Shown: positions 17,117 to 26,197 of the stretch, in pieces
Layout of the letters: every line of letters begins with the position of its first letter
Position numbering within the stretch: position 1 is the first letter of the stretch
Assembly: GCA_913065025.1 (NCBI GenBank)
Contig: CAJYAP010000001.1
Coordinates: 1-49,544 of the forward strand
Reading direction: 5' to 3'
Length of the DNA stretch: 49,544 nt
DNA from: an uncultured Gammaproteobacteria bacterium
GTDB taxonomy: Bacteria; Pseudomonadota; Gammaproteobacteria; Poriferisulfidales; GCA-002705445
Position numbers and translations under genes: made by a program
The notes under the pieces: generated by a model
The model's database searches: none
The model's input: only the letters and a program-made list of their open reading frames with translations
Told to the model about the DNA's origin: nothing

Positions 17117-17213
17117 ATCAAAAACTCTCTTATTTTCAACTTGTTTTAAAATTTTGACTAACCTTTGTGGTAGAATAAGTATAATCTAATATAAAAAATG
17201 AACTAAGGCAAAT

Positions 17214-18638
17214 ATGAAAACATTAACAAAAAATATTTTTCAGGCAGTGTTATTTATTTTTATTCTGTCGAATGAGGTTTTTGCTGAAAATGCTAATCTC
17301 CCAGATTTTACTAAGTTAGTTGAAGCTAATAAAGCAAGTATTGTTAATATTAGTACAGTAAGAAAAAATACCAAAAGTAATCAAAATACCAATCCTGAAT
17401 TGCGCAATGATGAATTAAATGATTTTTTGAAAAAATTTTTTGGTGATAAAGGTTTTGAGAACCCTGAAAGAAAAAAACCAAGAAATTCTCAGTCAATGGG
17501 ATCAGGTTTTATTTATTCAGCTAATGGGTACATAATTACAAATCATCATGTTATAGCTGATGCTGATCAAATAATAGTTAAACTAAATGACAAAAGAGAA
17601 TTAGATGCTAAATTAATTGGTTCCGACCCATCAAGTGATATTGCACTACTAAAAATTAAAGCAAAAAATTTAAAACCTGTAAAGATCGGTAAATCTGAAA
17701 ATCTGAAAGTTGGGCAATGGGTGTTAGCCATTGGCTCACCTTTTGGTTTTGAAAGTACAGTCACAGCAGGGATAGTTAGTGCAATAGGACGAAGCTTGCC
17801 AAATGATAACTATGTTCCATTTATTCAAACAGATGTTGCAATAAATCCAGGAAATTCCGGAGGGCCCTTGTTTAACTTAGATGGTGAAGTAATTGGTATC
17901 AATGCACAAATTTTTAGTAGGTCAGGTGGTTTTATGGGATTATCTTTTGCTATACCAATGGATGTTGCAAATAACGTAGTTGGGCAATTAAAAAGATCAG
18001 GGAAAGTTTCAAGGGGATGGCTTGGAGTTTATATTCAGGAAGTTACTAACAATTTAGCCAAATCTTTTGGAATGAAAAATCCATCTGGAGCATTAATATC
18101 TAAAATTATTCCTGAAGGACCAGCATCAAAATCTGATTTAAAAGTAGGGGATATTATCTTAAAATTTGATAATAAAAAAATTGACACATCGTCATCTTTA
18201 CCGCCAATAGTAGGAAATACAAAAGTTGGTAAGAATGTAAAAATTGAGATTTTAAGAAACGGTGTTAAGAAAAACATTAATTTCAAAGTTCAAGAATTAC
18301 CAATTCAGGTAGCTGAAAAAAAAGTAAAGAAAATTAATTCGGAAAAAGCATCTAAAAAAATTCTTGGTATGACGTTAGAAAATATATCAGATCAAGATAG
18401 GAAGAACTTAGGTATAGCTAATAAACTAGGTGTGAGGGTTAAAGAAGTTTCTGGAAACCCGGCTTACGAGTCTGGATTATTAAAAAATGATATCATTTAT
18501 CAGATTTCCGGGAATAATATTCAAAATATAGAGGAATTTGAAAAGATTATAAAGAAAATGAAAAAAGGTGAATTTGCATCATTATTAGTAAGAAGATCTC
18601 AAGGAAACTCCCTTTATCTTGCAATTAAAATAGAGTAA
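17214..18638 (+). CDS. mucD: Periplasmic serine endoprotease MucD/DegP-like
   Basis: HtrA-family protease and chaperone acting on misfolded envelope proteins. A signal peptide (hydrophobic 8-20, cleavage near VFA-EN at 24) precedes the trypsin-like domain with H112 in NHHVI, D142 in SDIALL and S215 in GNSGGPLF. Two PDZ domains follow (about 265-355 and 385-474). The 474-residue length fits MucD/DegQ. lepA begins 6 bp after the stop. A perfect TATAAT is present at 17180-17185, but a TTGACT lies 20 bases upstream of it, longer than ideal. The sigma-E module that normally sits between nadB and this gene is absent. Confidence 0.93.
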   Translation: MKTLTKNIFQAVLFIFILSNEVFAENANLPDFTKLVEANKASIVNISTVRKNTKSNQNTNPELRNDELNDFLKKFFGDKGFENPERKKPRNSQSMGSGFIYSANGYIITNHHVIADADQIIVKLNDKRELDAKLIGSDPSSDIALLKIKAKNLKPVKIGKSENLKVGQWVLAIGSPFGFESTVTAGIVSAIGRSLPNDNYVPFIQTDVAINPGNSGGPLFNLDGEVIGINAQIFSRSGGFMGLSFAIPMDVANNVVGQLKRSGKVSRGWLGVYIQEVTNNLAKSFGMKNPSGALISKIIPEGPASKSDLKVGDIILKFDNKKIDTSSSLPPIVGNTKVGKNVKIEILRNGVKKNINFKVQELPIQVAEKKVKKINSEKASKKILGMTLENISDQDRKNLGIANKLGVRVKEVSGNPAYESGLLKNDIIYQISGNNIQNIEEFEKIIKKMKKGEFASLLVRRSQGNSLYLAIKIE

Positions 18639-18644
18639 TCATAG

Positions 18645-20456
18645 ATGCCAGACACTGAAAAAGATTTAATTCGAAATTTTTCTATTATAGCTCACATTGA
18701 TCATGGAAAATCTACTTTAGCAGATAGATTTATTCAGATCTGTGGTGGGTTAACAGAAAGGGAGATGAGCTCGCAGATATTAGATTCTATGGATCTTGAA
18801 AAGGAAAGAGGGATTACTATAAAAGCTCAAAGTGTGAGATTAAATTATAAAGCTTTAAATGGAAAAACCTACCAATTTAATATTATTGATACGCCTGGCC
18901 ATGTAGATTTTTCATATGAAGTTTCAAGGTCTTTAGCAGCATGCGAAGGAGCATTACTTGTTGTTGACGCTTCTCAAGGTGTAGAAGCACAAAGTGTTGC
19001 TAACTGTTATAAAGCAATAGAACTTGATTTAGAAATCTTACCAGTATTAAATAAAATCGATCTTCAGTCGGCAGACCAGGACTCTGTTAAAAAACAAATA
19101 CAAGAAATTATTGGAATTGATACAGTAGACTCTATTGGAGTTAGTGCTAAAACTGGATTAGGTGTTGAAGAATTACTTGAGTCTATAATTGATAAAATAC
19201 CACCACCAAAAGAGATAACTAATGATAAATTAAAGGCGCTTATAATAGATTCTTGGTTTGATAATTACCTAGGTATAGTTTCATTAGTAAGAGTTATTAG
19301 CGGTTCATTGCAATTAAAACAAAAAATTAAATTAGCATCTACAAACGTAACCTATCAAGTTGAGGAACTTGGATGTTATTCCCCAAAAATAAATAAATTA
19401 AAGACTATTAATGAAGGTGAAGTTGGTTATCTCGTTGCAGGTGTAAAAGATATAGCTTCTGCAAAAGTTGGAGATACCATACTTTCTTATAATGACGAAA
19501 CAAGTAAACCATTAGAAGGCTTTAAAGAAATCCAACCAAAAGTTTTTGCTGGTTTATTCCCAATTAATAGTGATGATTACAAAGATTTTAGAGATGCACT
19601 AGAAAAGCTTGAGTTAAATGATTCTTCGTTTGATTATGAACCAGAAACTTCTAAAGCACTAGGACATGGTTTTAGATGCGGTTTTCTTGGAATGCTTCAT
19701 ATGGAAATAATTCAAGAGAGACTAGAAAGAGAGTACAAGTTAGATTTAATATCAACTTCACCAACAGTTGTTTATAAGGTTATACAAAAAAATGGAATAA
19801 CACTTAATGTTGATAATCCAAGCTCATTACCCGATCCTTCAAGTATTGAAGAAATTCACGAGCCAATTATATCTGCATCAATGCTAGTACCTAATGAATT
19901 TATTGGAAACGTTATAACTTTATGTGAGCAAAAAAGAGGAAAGCAAATAAAAATTTCTTATGTTGGCGGTCAGGCTTTGATAGAGTATTACTTGCCTTTA
20001 AATGAAGTCGTTTTAGATTTTTTTGATAAGCTAAAATCATGCACGAAAGGATATGCATCATTTGATTATTACATACATTCTTTTGAAAAATCAGATTTAC
20101 AAAAATTAGATATTTTAATTAATAGTGAAAAAGTTGATGCTTTATCATTAATTGTACATAAGTCTAGATCTCTTAGTATAGGAAGAAAATTAGTAAATGG
20201 AATGAAAGATGTAATACCAAGACAAAATTTTGATATAGCGATACAAGCTGCCATAGGCTCTCAAATTATTTCAAGAGCAACTACAAAAGCTTATAGGAAA
20301 GACGTAACTGCAAAATTATACGGTGGTGATGTTACTAGAAAAATGAAGCTATTAAAAAAACAAAAACTAGGTAAAAAAAGAATGAAACAAGTTGGTAAAG
20401 TAGAGTTACCTCAAGAAGCATTTATGGCAGTTTTAAAAATTGATACGAATGATTAA
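18645..20456 (+). CDS. lepA: Elongation factor 4 (LepA)
   Basis: Ribosomal GTPase implicated in back-translocation and in 30S biogenesis. G1 [10 protein letters not shown] (16-25), G2 region RGITIKAQ, G3 DTPGHVDF and G4 NKID are all present, followed by the EF-G-like domains II, III and V and the LepA-specific C-terminal domain ([20 protein letters not shown]). 603 residues, in the family range. It is linked to mucD by a 6-bp gap and overlaps the next gene by 8 bp. lepB and rnc, which usually follow lepA, are not here. Confidence 0.97.
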   Translation: MPDTEKDLIRNFSIIAHIDHGKSTLADRFIQICGGLTEREMSSQILDSMDLEKERGITIKAQSVRLNYKALNGKTYQFNIIDTPGHVDFSYEVSRSLAACEGALLVVDASQGVEAQSVANCYKAIELDLEILPVLNKIDLQSADQDSVKKQIQEIIGIDTVDSIGVSAKTGLGVEELLESIIDKIPPPKEITNDKLKALIIDSWFDNYLGIVSLVRVISGSLQLKQKIKLASTNVTYQVEELGCYSPKINKLKTINEGEVGYLVAGVKDIASAKVGDTILSYNDETSKPLEGFKEIQPKVFAGLFPINSDDYKDFRDALEKLELNDSSFDYEPETSKALGHGFRCGFLGMLHMEIIQERLEREYKLDLISTSPTVVYKVIQKNGITLNVDNPSSLPDPSSIEEIHEPIISASMLVPNEFIGNVITLCEQKRGKQIKISYVGGQALIEYYLPLNEVVLDFFDKLKSCTKGYASFDYYIHSFEKSDLQKLDILINSEKVDALSLIVHKSRSLSIGRKLVNGMKDVIPRQNFDIAIQAAIGSQIISRATTKAYRKDVTAKLYGGDVTRKMKLLKKQKLGKKRMKQVGKVELPQEAFMAVLKIDTND

Positions 20457-21339
20457 ATATTTTGTAATATTCTTTGTACTTCTAAGTAATGCAAATGGTA
20501 GCGATTTATTAAACATAACATTTCTTGGAACAGGAACCCCAAGGCCAAATTTAGATAAACTTGGTCCATCTATTCTTATAAAAGCAAATCAAGAAGAACT
20601 GCTCATTGATGTTGGAAGAGGTATTACTTTAAGACTCAATCAAATTGGAAACAACTATTCAAAAATAAATAATATTTATCTTTCCCATATGCATTATGAC
20701 CATATAATTGGGTTAGCTGATTTTTGGTTAACAAGTAACTTATGGCAGAAGAAAACAGACACAAATATTTATGGTCCTAAAGGAGTAAAGAAATTTTGTG
20801 ACGGATTAATGAATTCATATCAACTTGACCTAAAGTATAGGTACGAAGGAAATAATTATTCTAAGTTAAAATGTATTAATTTTTCGGAGATTAGTATAAA
20901 TAATAATAAAATATTAGTTACTCCATTTACCAATGATCATGGACATGTTGATAATTCGTATGGATTTAAGATATTATTTAATGATAAAAGTATTGTTTAC
21001 TCTGGTGATACAACACTCTCTAAAAACGTTGTTAACAATGCCAAAGGAACAGATATATTGATTCATGAAATTATTGCTACATCAAAGAAGGTGCTTGACA
21101 ACAATAAAAAATTAAGAAAAGTGTTTAAAAGTCATACAAACATAAATCAGATTATTAAAGTTCTTAATACTTGTAAACCAAAATTGACTATATTAAATCA
21201 TGCGTTATTATTTGGTGTTAACGAAGAATATGTTCTAAGAGAAATAAAAAAAAGTTATTCAGGAAATGTAATTTTCTCTAAAGATTTGATGTCTATTGAT
21301 TTAGGTGAAGAGCATAATATATTTAACATAGGAAAATAA
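20449..21339 (+). CDS. Secreted metallo-beta-lactamase-fold hydrolase (RNase Z/arylsulfatase-like)
   Basis: The ATG at 20449, overlapping the lepA stop by 8 bp, starts with [18 protein letters not shown], a good signal peptide; the frame extends three codons further upstream to a TTG. The mature part carries FLGTGTPRP, the metal motif [29 protein letters not shown] and a late H in LNHALLFG. This arrangement resembles RNase Z and arylsulfatase-type enzymes, but export to the periplasm argues against tRNA processing. The substrate is unknown. About 296 residues. Confidence 0.8.
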   Translation: MIKYFVIFFVLLSNANGSDLLNITFLGTGTPRPNLDKLGPSILIKANQEELLIDVGRGITLRLNQIGNNYSKINNIYLSHMHYDHIIGLADFWLTSNLWQKKTDTNIYGPKGVKKFCDGLMNSYQLDLKYRYEGNNYSKLKCINFSEISINNNKILVTPFTNDHGHVDNSYGFKILFNDKSIVYSGDTTLSKNVVNNAKGTDILIHEIIATSKKVLDNNKKLRKVFKSHTNINQIIKVLNTCKPKLTILNHALLFGVNEEYVLREIKKSYSGNVIFSKDLMSIDLGEEHNIFNIGK

Positions 21340-21343
21340 TAAA

Positions 21344-22168
21344 ATGTCATATAAGTTAGACTTTACCAAGCCTATTTTAATGGGCATATTAAATGTTACA
21401 CCTGACAGTTTCTCTGATGGTGGTGCTTACCCGTCAACCAAATCAGCAGTAGATAAAGCCATGATTATGATTGAACAAGGTGCCTCTATAATAGATATTG
21501 GAGGAGAGTCAACTAGGCCTGGTTCTGAAAGAGTTTCTGCTTTAGAGCAAAAAAGAAGAATAATCGATGTAATATCTCAATTAAAAAGTAAGATGCCAGA
21601 AAATATAATTATTAGTGTTGATACAACTTCTTCAGAAGTTGCAGAGGCAGCTATTAATCTAGGCGTTGAGATGATTAATGATATTAGTGGTGGCAAAGAT
21701 GACAATAGAATGATGTCGCTTGTTGCAAAACACAATTTATACTATTGTATTATGCATATGCAAGGTTCTCCGAAAACAATGCAAAATGATCCTAAGTATA
21801 CGAATGTAGTTTCTGAAGTAATAGAATTTTTATCCTTACAAGCAAAGAGAGCAACTGATTTTGGAATCATGAGAGATAAAATTATTTTAGATCCAGGAAT
21901 AGGCTTTGGAAAAAAAACAGAGCATAACTTGGACATATTAAAAAATTTAGATAAGATTTCAAATCTTGGATATTACACATTGCTAGGAACAAGTAGAAAA
22001 AAAATATTTAGCGAAGTATCAAGCAAGAACAATCCAGAAGATAGAATTTCGGGAACATGCGCAACATCAGCATTAGGTGTTATGTCAGGTATAAATATAT
22101 ATAGGGTTCATGATGTTTGGCAAAATAGACAAGCAATAGATATAGCTTGTGCAATAAAAAATAGTTAA
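21344..22168 (+). CDS. folP: Dihydropteroate synthase
   Basis: Condenses p-aminobenzoate with dihydropterin pyrophosphate in folate synthesis. The pterin-site motif MGILNVTPDSFSDGG lies at 13-27 and DIGGESTRPG at 51-60. ISVDTTSSEVA, MINDISGG, DPGIGFGKKTEHN and LLGTSRK follow in order along the TIM barrel. 274 residues is typical. It starts 4 bp after the metallohydrolase gene. In many gammaproteobacteria folP sits beside ftsH and glmM; that context is not seen here. Confidence 0.96.
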   Translation: MSYKLDFTKPILMGILNVTPDSFSDGGAYPSTKSAVDKAMIMIEQGASIIDIGGESTRPGSERVSALEQKRRIIDVISQLKSKMPENIIISVDTTSSEVAEAAINLGVEMINDISGGKDDNRMMSLVAKHNLYYCIMHMQGSPKTMQNDPKYTNVVSEVIEFLSLQAKRATDFGIMRDKIILDPGIGFGKKTEHNLDILKNLDKISNLGYYTLLGTSRKKIFSEVSSKNNPEDRISGTCATSALGVMSGINIYRVHDVWQNRQAIDIACAIKNS

Positions 22169-22237
22169 TTCATATTAATTGCATTATTTCAACAATATGT
22201 TATGTTTTTATTAGTGCAACATCTATAAAAAAGAATT

Positions 22238-22582
22238 ATGAGTGAAGATTTATCAAATAAAAAATGTATACCATGTGAAGGTGGAATTCCTGCATTTACC
22301 ATAGAGCAAATTAATGATTTTCTTAAGAAAGTTAATGATTGGAATGTGAGCGAGGATGAAAAAAATAAATTTTACCTAATTAAAGAATTTAGTTTTAAAA
22401 ATTTTATATCCAGTCAAATGTTTGTTAATAAAGTTGGTGATATAGCTGAAAAAGAGGGTCACCATCCCGATATAAGTTATGGATGGGGTTATGCAAAAAT
22501 TAAAATATATACTCATGCTATTCAAGGTCTAGCAGAAAGTGATTTTATACTAGCTTCTAAAGTTGATAAGATCGCTAAATAA
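22238..22582 (+). CDS. phhB: Pterin-4a-carbinolamine dehydratase (4a-hydroxytetrahydrobiopterin dehydratase)
   Basis: A 114-residue protein with the DCoH/PCD fold. The active-site histidines are H75-H76-P77 in EGHHPDISYGWG, with a further His in YTHAIQGL. The enzyme recycles oxidised pterin cofactor, mostly for phenylalanine hydroxylase; many bacteria have it without that enzyme, where it may serve molybdopterin or folate metabolism. No hydroxylase gene is nearby. Located 69 bp after folP and 42 bp before the TerC gene. Confidence 0.92.
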   Translation: MSEDLSNKKCIPCEGGIPAFTIEQINDFLKKVNDWNVSEDEKNKFYLIKEFSFKNFISSQMFVNKVGDIAEKEGHHPDISYGWGYAKIKIYTHAIQGLAESDFILASKVDKIAK

Positions 22583-22624
22583 AACTTTCGACCATAATTG
22601 TAATAATCATAAATAGATATCTTA

Positions 22625-23296
22625 ATGGAAGAACTTTTATATAACGCTGCATTTATCTCAATATTACAAATAATTGCTATAGACATTATACTTGGTGGTG
22701 ACAATGCTATCGTGATTGCTCTGGCATGTAAAAATCTTCCTGATAAGCAAAGAAAGCTTGGAATATTTTACGGGGCAATGGGAGCGATAATTTTAAGAGT
22801 TATTATGGTTTTCTTTGCAACAACACTACTGCTTATTTCCGGTTTAAAAATAATAGGTGGGCTTCTTTTACTATGGATAGGCGTGAAATTAATTTTAGAT
22901 AATAATTCAGATAGCACTTTCAATGTTAATCAAGAGAAAAATCTATTGGGAGCAATAAAGACAATTATAATTGCAGATTTTGTTATGAGTTTAGATAATT
23001 CTGTAGCTATTGCTGCTGCTGCTAATGGAAATATGTATCTGGTAGTCTTTGGTTTATTACTCAGTATCCCAATAATAATATGGGGTAGCAGTATAATTTT
23101 AAAAATAATAGATAGATTTCCTATTATAATATATGTTGGGTCAGCTTTATTAGGATGGATAGCAGGAGGAATGATTCAAACTGATGTTTTTTTTGAGAGA
23201 AATCTTAGTTTAATTATGCCTAATAGTTTACTCCCTATATTGGGCAGTGCATTTGTTTTAATTTTTGGTTTTATATTCAAATCTGCTAAAAAATAA
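22625..23296 (+). CDS. TerC family integral membrane protein (YjbE-type)
   Basis: A 223-residue membrane protein with about seven hydrophobic segments. DIILGGDNAIVIALACKNLP near residues 20-39 and IADFVMSLDNSVAIAAAA further on are the paired Asp-containing signatures of TerC proteins. Family members act in manganese or other metal efflux and in metalation of exported enzymes. The latter could be relevant to the neighbouring copper- and haem-dependent cluster, but that is inference. It is convergent with the sco gene, 3 bp apart. Confidence 0.88.
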   Translation: MEELLYNAAFISILQIIAIDIILGGDNAIVIALACKNLPDKQRKLGIFYGAMGAIILRVIMVFFATTLLLISGLKIIGGLLLLWIGVKLILDNNSDSTFNVNQEKNLLGAIKTIIIADFVMSLDNSVAIAAAANGNMYLVVFGLLLSIPIIIWGSSIILKIIDRFPIIIYVGSALLGWIAGGMIQTDVFFERNLSLIMPNSLLPILGSAFVLIFGFIFKSAKK

Positions 23297-23299
23297 TTT

Positions 23300-23884
23300 T
23301 TATTCCAACGGTAAATTTTTTATATCTTTCATTAAATATCTATTAACATACTTAAAAAATTCGTTAAATGGCGTACCAGGAATAAATATTTTTTCAATAT
23401 TATTATCTTTATCTAAAAAATACATATTTGCGGTATGATTGACAGTATAGTTTTCTGATTCATTTTTATTTTGATAACTATAATAAACATGATATTGATT
23501 TGATACTTTTTCGATTTGATCCTGAGTGCCAGTTAGGCCGATTATTCTTTTATCAAAAAAAGACAAATAGTTTTTTAATAATTCTGGTGTATCTCTGGTT
23601 GGATCAACTGTTATAAATATAGGCTCAATATGTTTAGATAGGCCCTCAAGTTTGTTTAGCAAGCTTGATACTTCTGACATTGCGGTAGGACATATATCTG
23701 GGCAATTTAAAAAACCAAAAAATATAATTTTTACTTTAGATGAGTCTGACAAGATGTATTTATTGTTATTTTGATCTTTTAAGGTAAAGTCACCACCTAT
23801 TTCAGCGTAAATACTATTACTATTAAATAAAACAGTTATTAAAAGTACACATTTAATGTGTTTTCTTAAGTTTCTAATATTCAT
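23300..23884 (-). CDS. SCO1/SenC family copper chaperone
   Basis: The start chosen is the ATG at 23884, seven bases after AAAGGA; an in-frame ATG at 23902 lies upstream of that ribosome site. 194 residues. A signal peptide (KCVLLITVLFNSNSIYAEIG) is followed by a thioredoxin-like fold with the copper motif C61-P-D-I-C65 and the third ligand H150 in VNHTANMYFLD. Sco proteins deliver copper to cytochrome oxidase or, in some clusters, to other periplasmic copper enzymes. It is divergent from mtoX, so a role in maturing that enzyme is likely. Confidence 0.9.
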   Translation of the reverse strand: MNIRNLRKHIKCVLLITVLFNSNSIYAEIGGDFTLKDQNNNKYILSDSSKVKIIFFGFLNCPDICPTAMSEVSSLLNKLEGLSKHIEPIFITVDPTRDTPELLKNYLSFFDKRIIGLTGTQDQIEKVSNQYHVYYSYQNKNESENYTVNHTANMYFLDKDNNIEKIFIPGTPFNEFFKYVNRYLMKDIKNLPLE

Positions 23885-23982
23885 ATATTGTCCTTTATTC
23901 ATGCATTTTTTTAATTTCTATAGCTATTATATACCTATATTATAGATGTTATAAAATCTATTGATATATCTTTCATATAACC

Positions 23983-24015
23983 TTGACGTAAAAGCTTAAT
24001 CGTTCATAATACGAT
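23983..24015 (+). promoter_or_regulatory. mtoX promoter with dyad over the -10 box
   Basis: TTGACG (23983-23988) and CATAAT (24005-24010) are separated by 16 bases, a good sigma-70 match (5 of 6 in each hexamer). An inverted repeat ATCGT (23999-24003) and ACGAT (24011-24015) flanks the -10 box exactly, and TCGTTC (24000-24005) is repeated inverted as GAACGA at 24032-24037 just before the ribosome site. This fits repressor control of mtoX, but no regulator gene is visible in the window. Confidence 0.55.
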
Positions 24016-24046
24016 ATTCAAGAACTATAACGAACGAGGAAAAGCT

Positions 24047-25399
24047 ATGCATTTAAGAAAGTTTGGAGTTTCAATACTAGGAGCCGTGTTACTTACTATC
24101 AGTTCAGTAACAGTTGCAGATGAGACATGCATGTCTCCCTATATGGCTAAAATTGTCGGTCAAGAAGACTATGTTTATGTTTGGACTTTAGGTGTTGAAG
24201 GCCTAGGTGATGAACAAGATAAACTAGTAACTATTGATGTTAATCCTAAATCTAAAACTTACGCTAAAGTAGTAAGCGTGCTTTCAGTTGGCGGAAGAAA
24301 TGAAGCTCATCATTCTGGTTTGAGTGATGATAGACATTATTTATGGGCTGGTGGATTGGACAGCAACAAAATATTTATTTTTGATGTTCATTCAAACCCA
24401 AGAAAACCAACACTTCATAAAGTTATAACAGATTTTGTAGAAAAAACTGGTGGTATAGTTGGACCGCATACATTTTATGCGTTACCAGGAAGAATAATGG
24501 TTTCTGGCTTATCTAATAATAAAGATAATGGTGGAAGAACAGGCCTTGCTGAATATAATAGTAAAGGTGAATTTATAGCTACACATTGGTTGCCAACAGA
24601 TGGTGATTTAAGAGGAGCTAAGAAAGAAGGAAAATTTGCAGATGGCTATGGATATGATATTCGTGTTCAACCAAGAAGAAATGTAATGCTTACTTCATCA
24701 TTTACTGGATGGTCAAACTATATGATGGACTTTGGTCAAATGTTACAAGATGGCGAAGCTATGAAAAGGTTTGGTAACACTATGGTAGTTTGGGATTTAC
24801 ATACAAGAAAACCTAAAAAAGTAATTGATGTTCCTGGTGCGCCTTTAGAAATAAGATGTGCTTGGGGGGCTAATAACAACTATTGCTTCACAACAACAGC
24901 GTTAACATCAAAAATATGGTTAATCTATGAAGATGACAACGGAGAGTGGCAAGGTAAAGCAGTAGCCGACATCGGTGATGCGTCAAAAGTACCTCTGCCA
25001 GTTGATATTTCTATAACAGCTGATGATCAAGGTCTTTGGGTTGATACATTCATGGACGGAAAAGCAAGATACTTCGATATATCAGATCCATTTAACCCTG
25101 TTCAAAAATTTGAAGAGCAAATTGGTTCACAAGTTAATATGATCTCACAAAGTTGGGATGGTAAAAGAGCATATTTCTCAACATCACTTTTAGGAAATTG
25201 GGATAAAACTGGTGAAGCTGACGAGCAGTGGGTTAAGTTATATGCATGGGATGAAAATGAGCTAGCATTAACTCATAAATGGACCATTGATTTCTATAAA
25301 GAAAAACTTGGAAGAGCGCATCAAATGAGATTTGGCGCTTACTCTTTATATACAAGTAAGCAAAACAAAGGTAAAGAAGTAACAATGCTTGATAAGTAA
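24047..25399 (+). CDS. mtoX: Methanethiol oxidase (SBP56 / selenium-binding protein family)
   Basis: Predicted periplasmic copper-dependent enzyme oxidising methanethiol to formaldehyde, hydrogen sulfide and hydrogen peroxide. A Sec signal peptide (hydrophobic 8-21, cleavage near VADE, 24-26) precedes a 425-residue SBP56 beta-propeller. Landmarks are TCMSPYMAKIVGQEDYVYVW, NEAHHSG with H88-H89, IVGPHTFYALPG, DNGGRTGLAEY and EIRCAWG. The export signal plus adjacent Sco and MauG-like genes is the arrangement described for verified bacterial MtoX. GAGGA precedes the ATG by six bases, and a strong terminator follows, so it is probably transcribed at a high level and mostly alone. Confidence 0.93.
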   Translation: MHLRKFGVSILGAVLLTISSVTVADETCMSPYMAKIVGQEDYVYVWTLGVEGLGDEQDKLVTIDVNPKSKTYAKVVSVLSVGGRNEAHHSGLSDDRHYLWAGGLDSNKIFIFDVHSNPRKPTLHKVITDFVEKTGGIVGPHTFYALPGRIMVSGLSNNKDNGGRTGLAEYNSKGEFIATHWLPTDGDLRGAKKEGKFADGYGYDIRVQPRRNVMLTSSFTGWSNYMMDFGQMLQDGEAMKRFGNTMVVWDLHTRKPKKVIDVPGAPLEIRCAWGANNNYCFTTTALTSKIWLIYEDDNGEWQGKAVADIGDASKVPLPVDISITADDQGLWVDTFMDGKARYFDISDPFNPVQKFEEQIGSQVNMISQSWDGKRAYFSTSLLGNWDKTGEADEQWVKLYAWDENELALTHKWTIDFYKEKLGRAHQMRFGAYSLYTSKQNKGKEVTMLDK

Positions 25400-25429
25400 T
25401 TTATTAATTACTAACAAAGTGTTAAAATG

Positions 25430-25457
25430 AAGGCTAACCCAGGTTAGCCTTTTTTTT
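25430..25457 (+). terminator. Rho-independent terminator after mtoX
   Basis: A GC-containing hairpin with arms AAGGCTAAC (25430-25438) and GTTAGCCTT (25443-25451), a four-base loop, and eight T residues from 25450. It is the clearest terminator in the window, 31 bp after the mtoX stop and 33 bp before the next gene. It should end the mtoX message or let only part of it run into the sco-mauG-tlpA genes. Confidence 0.93.
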
Positions 25458-25489
25458 GTTACAAGCATTAAGGAGACAATTAAAAAATC

Positions 25490-26197
25490 ATGAAAAATAT
25501 TTTACTGTTTTTTATTCTAATTTTTTTAAATTTACAAAATGTAAATGCGAACGAGTATATTAAAGACGAGAGAGAAAAAATACAAAGTGAAAGAAATAGT
25601 TTAGCTATTGGTTGGAGAGATAATTTAGGATATGAGCTGCCAAAACCAGGATCATACGAACTTTATAATATAAGAATGTCCGGCGATGGAAAAATTATAG
25701 ACGAAAACGGTAATGAAAATACTTTACATAATTTAATGGGTGGAAAAATAACTCTTTTAAGTTTCATTTACAGTAATTGTACTGATACAAATGGATGCCC
25801 TTTGGCAACATCTGTATTTTATAAAATCCAAGAAAAAATTAAAAAAGATAATAAAATTTTATCAAAACTAAAAATGATAAGCTTAAGTTTCGATCCAACA
25901 TATGATACTCCGCAGATTATGTCTCTTTATGGTAAAGACCTAAGTTATATTAAAGCTGACTGGGATTTTTTAACAACAGAGTCGTTAGAGTATCTTGATC
26001 CAATTCTCAAGGACTATGATCAGCCTGTTATAAGAAAATATAATAAAGATGGTGGTTATGATGGTGTTGAGTCGCATTTATTACGTGTTTTTCTTATAGA
26101 CGATAAAAAACTTATAAGAAATGTATACAATGTTGATTTTCTTCATGCAGACCTATTGATAAACGACATAAAAACTCTATTATTAGGTAATGAGTGA
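25490..26197 (+). CDS. SCO family protein with CX5C copper motif
   Basis: Second Sco-like protein of the cluster, 235 residues with a signal peptide (MKNILLFFILIFLNLQNVNA, 1-20). The thioredoxin-like core is seen in LLSFIYSNC, LKMISLSFDPTYDTP and the late His in ESHLLRVFLID. The two cysteines are C97 and C103 in CTDTNGC, five residues apart instead of the three of standard Sco (CPxxC). An N-terminal extension of about 60 residues precedes the core. Probably specific for MtoX or MauG maturation. Ribosome site AAGGAG lies upstream. mauG overlaps its end by 8 bp. Confidence 0.85.
   Translation: MKNILLFFILIFLNLQNVNANEYIKDEREKIQSERNSLAIGWRDNLGYELPKPGSYELYNIRMSGDGKIIDENGNENTLHNLMGGKITLLSFIYSNCTDTNGCPLATSVFYKIQEKIKKDNKILSKLKMISLSFDPTYDTPQIMSLYGKDLSYIKADWDFLTTESLEYLDPILKDYDQPVIRKYNKDGGYDGVESHLLRVFLIDDKKLIRNVYNVDFLHADLLINDIKTLLLGNE

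Noticed and set aside
17154-17185. TTGACT and TATAAT as a mucD promoter
   Set aside because: Both hexamers match well, but the spacer is 20 bases, outside the usual 16-18. The TATAAT may still be used with another upstream element, so it is not listed as a separate feature.
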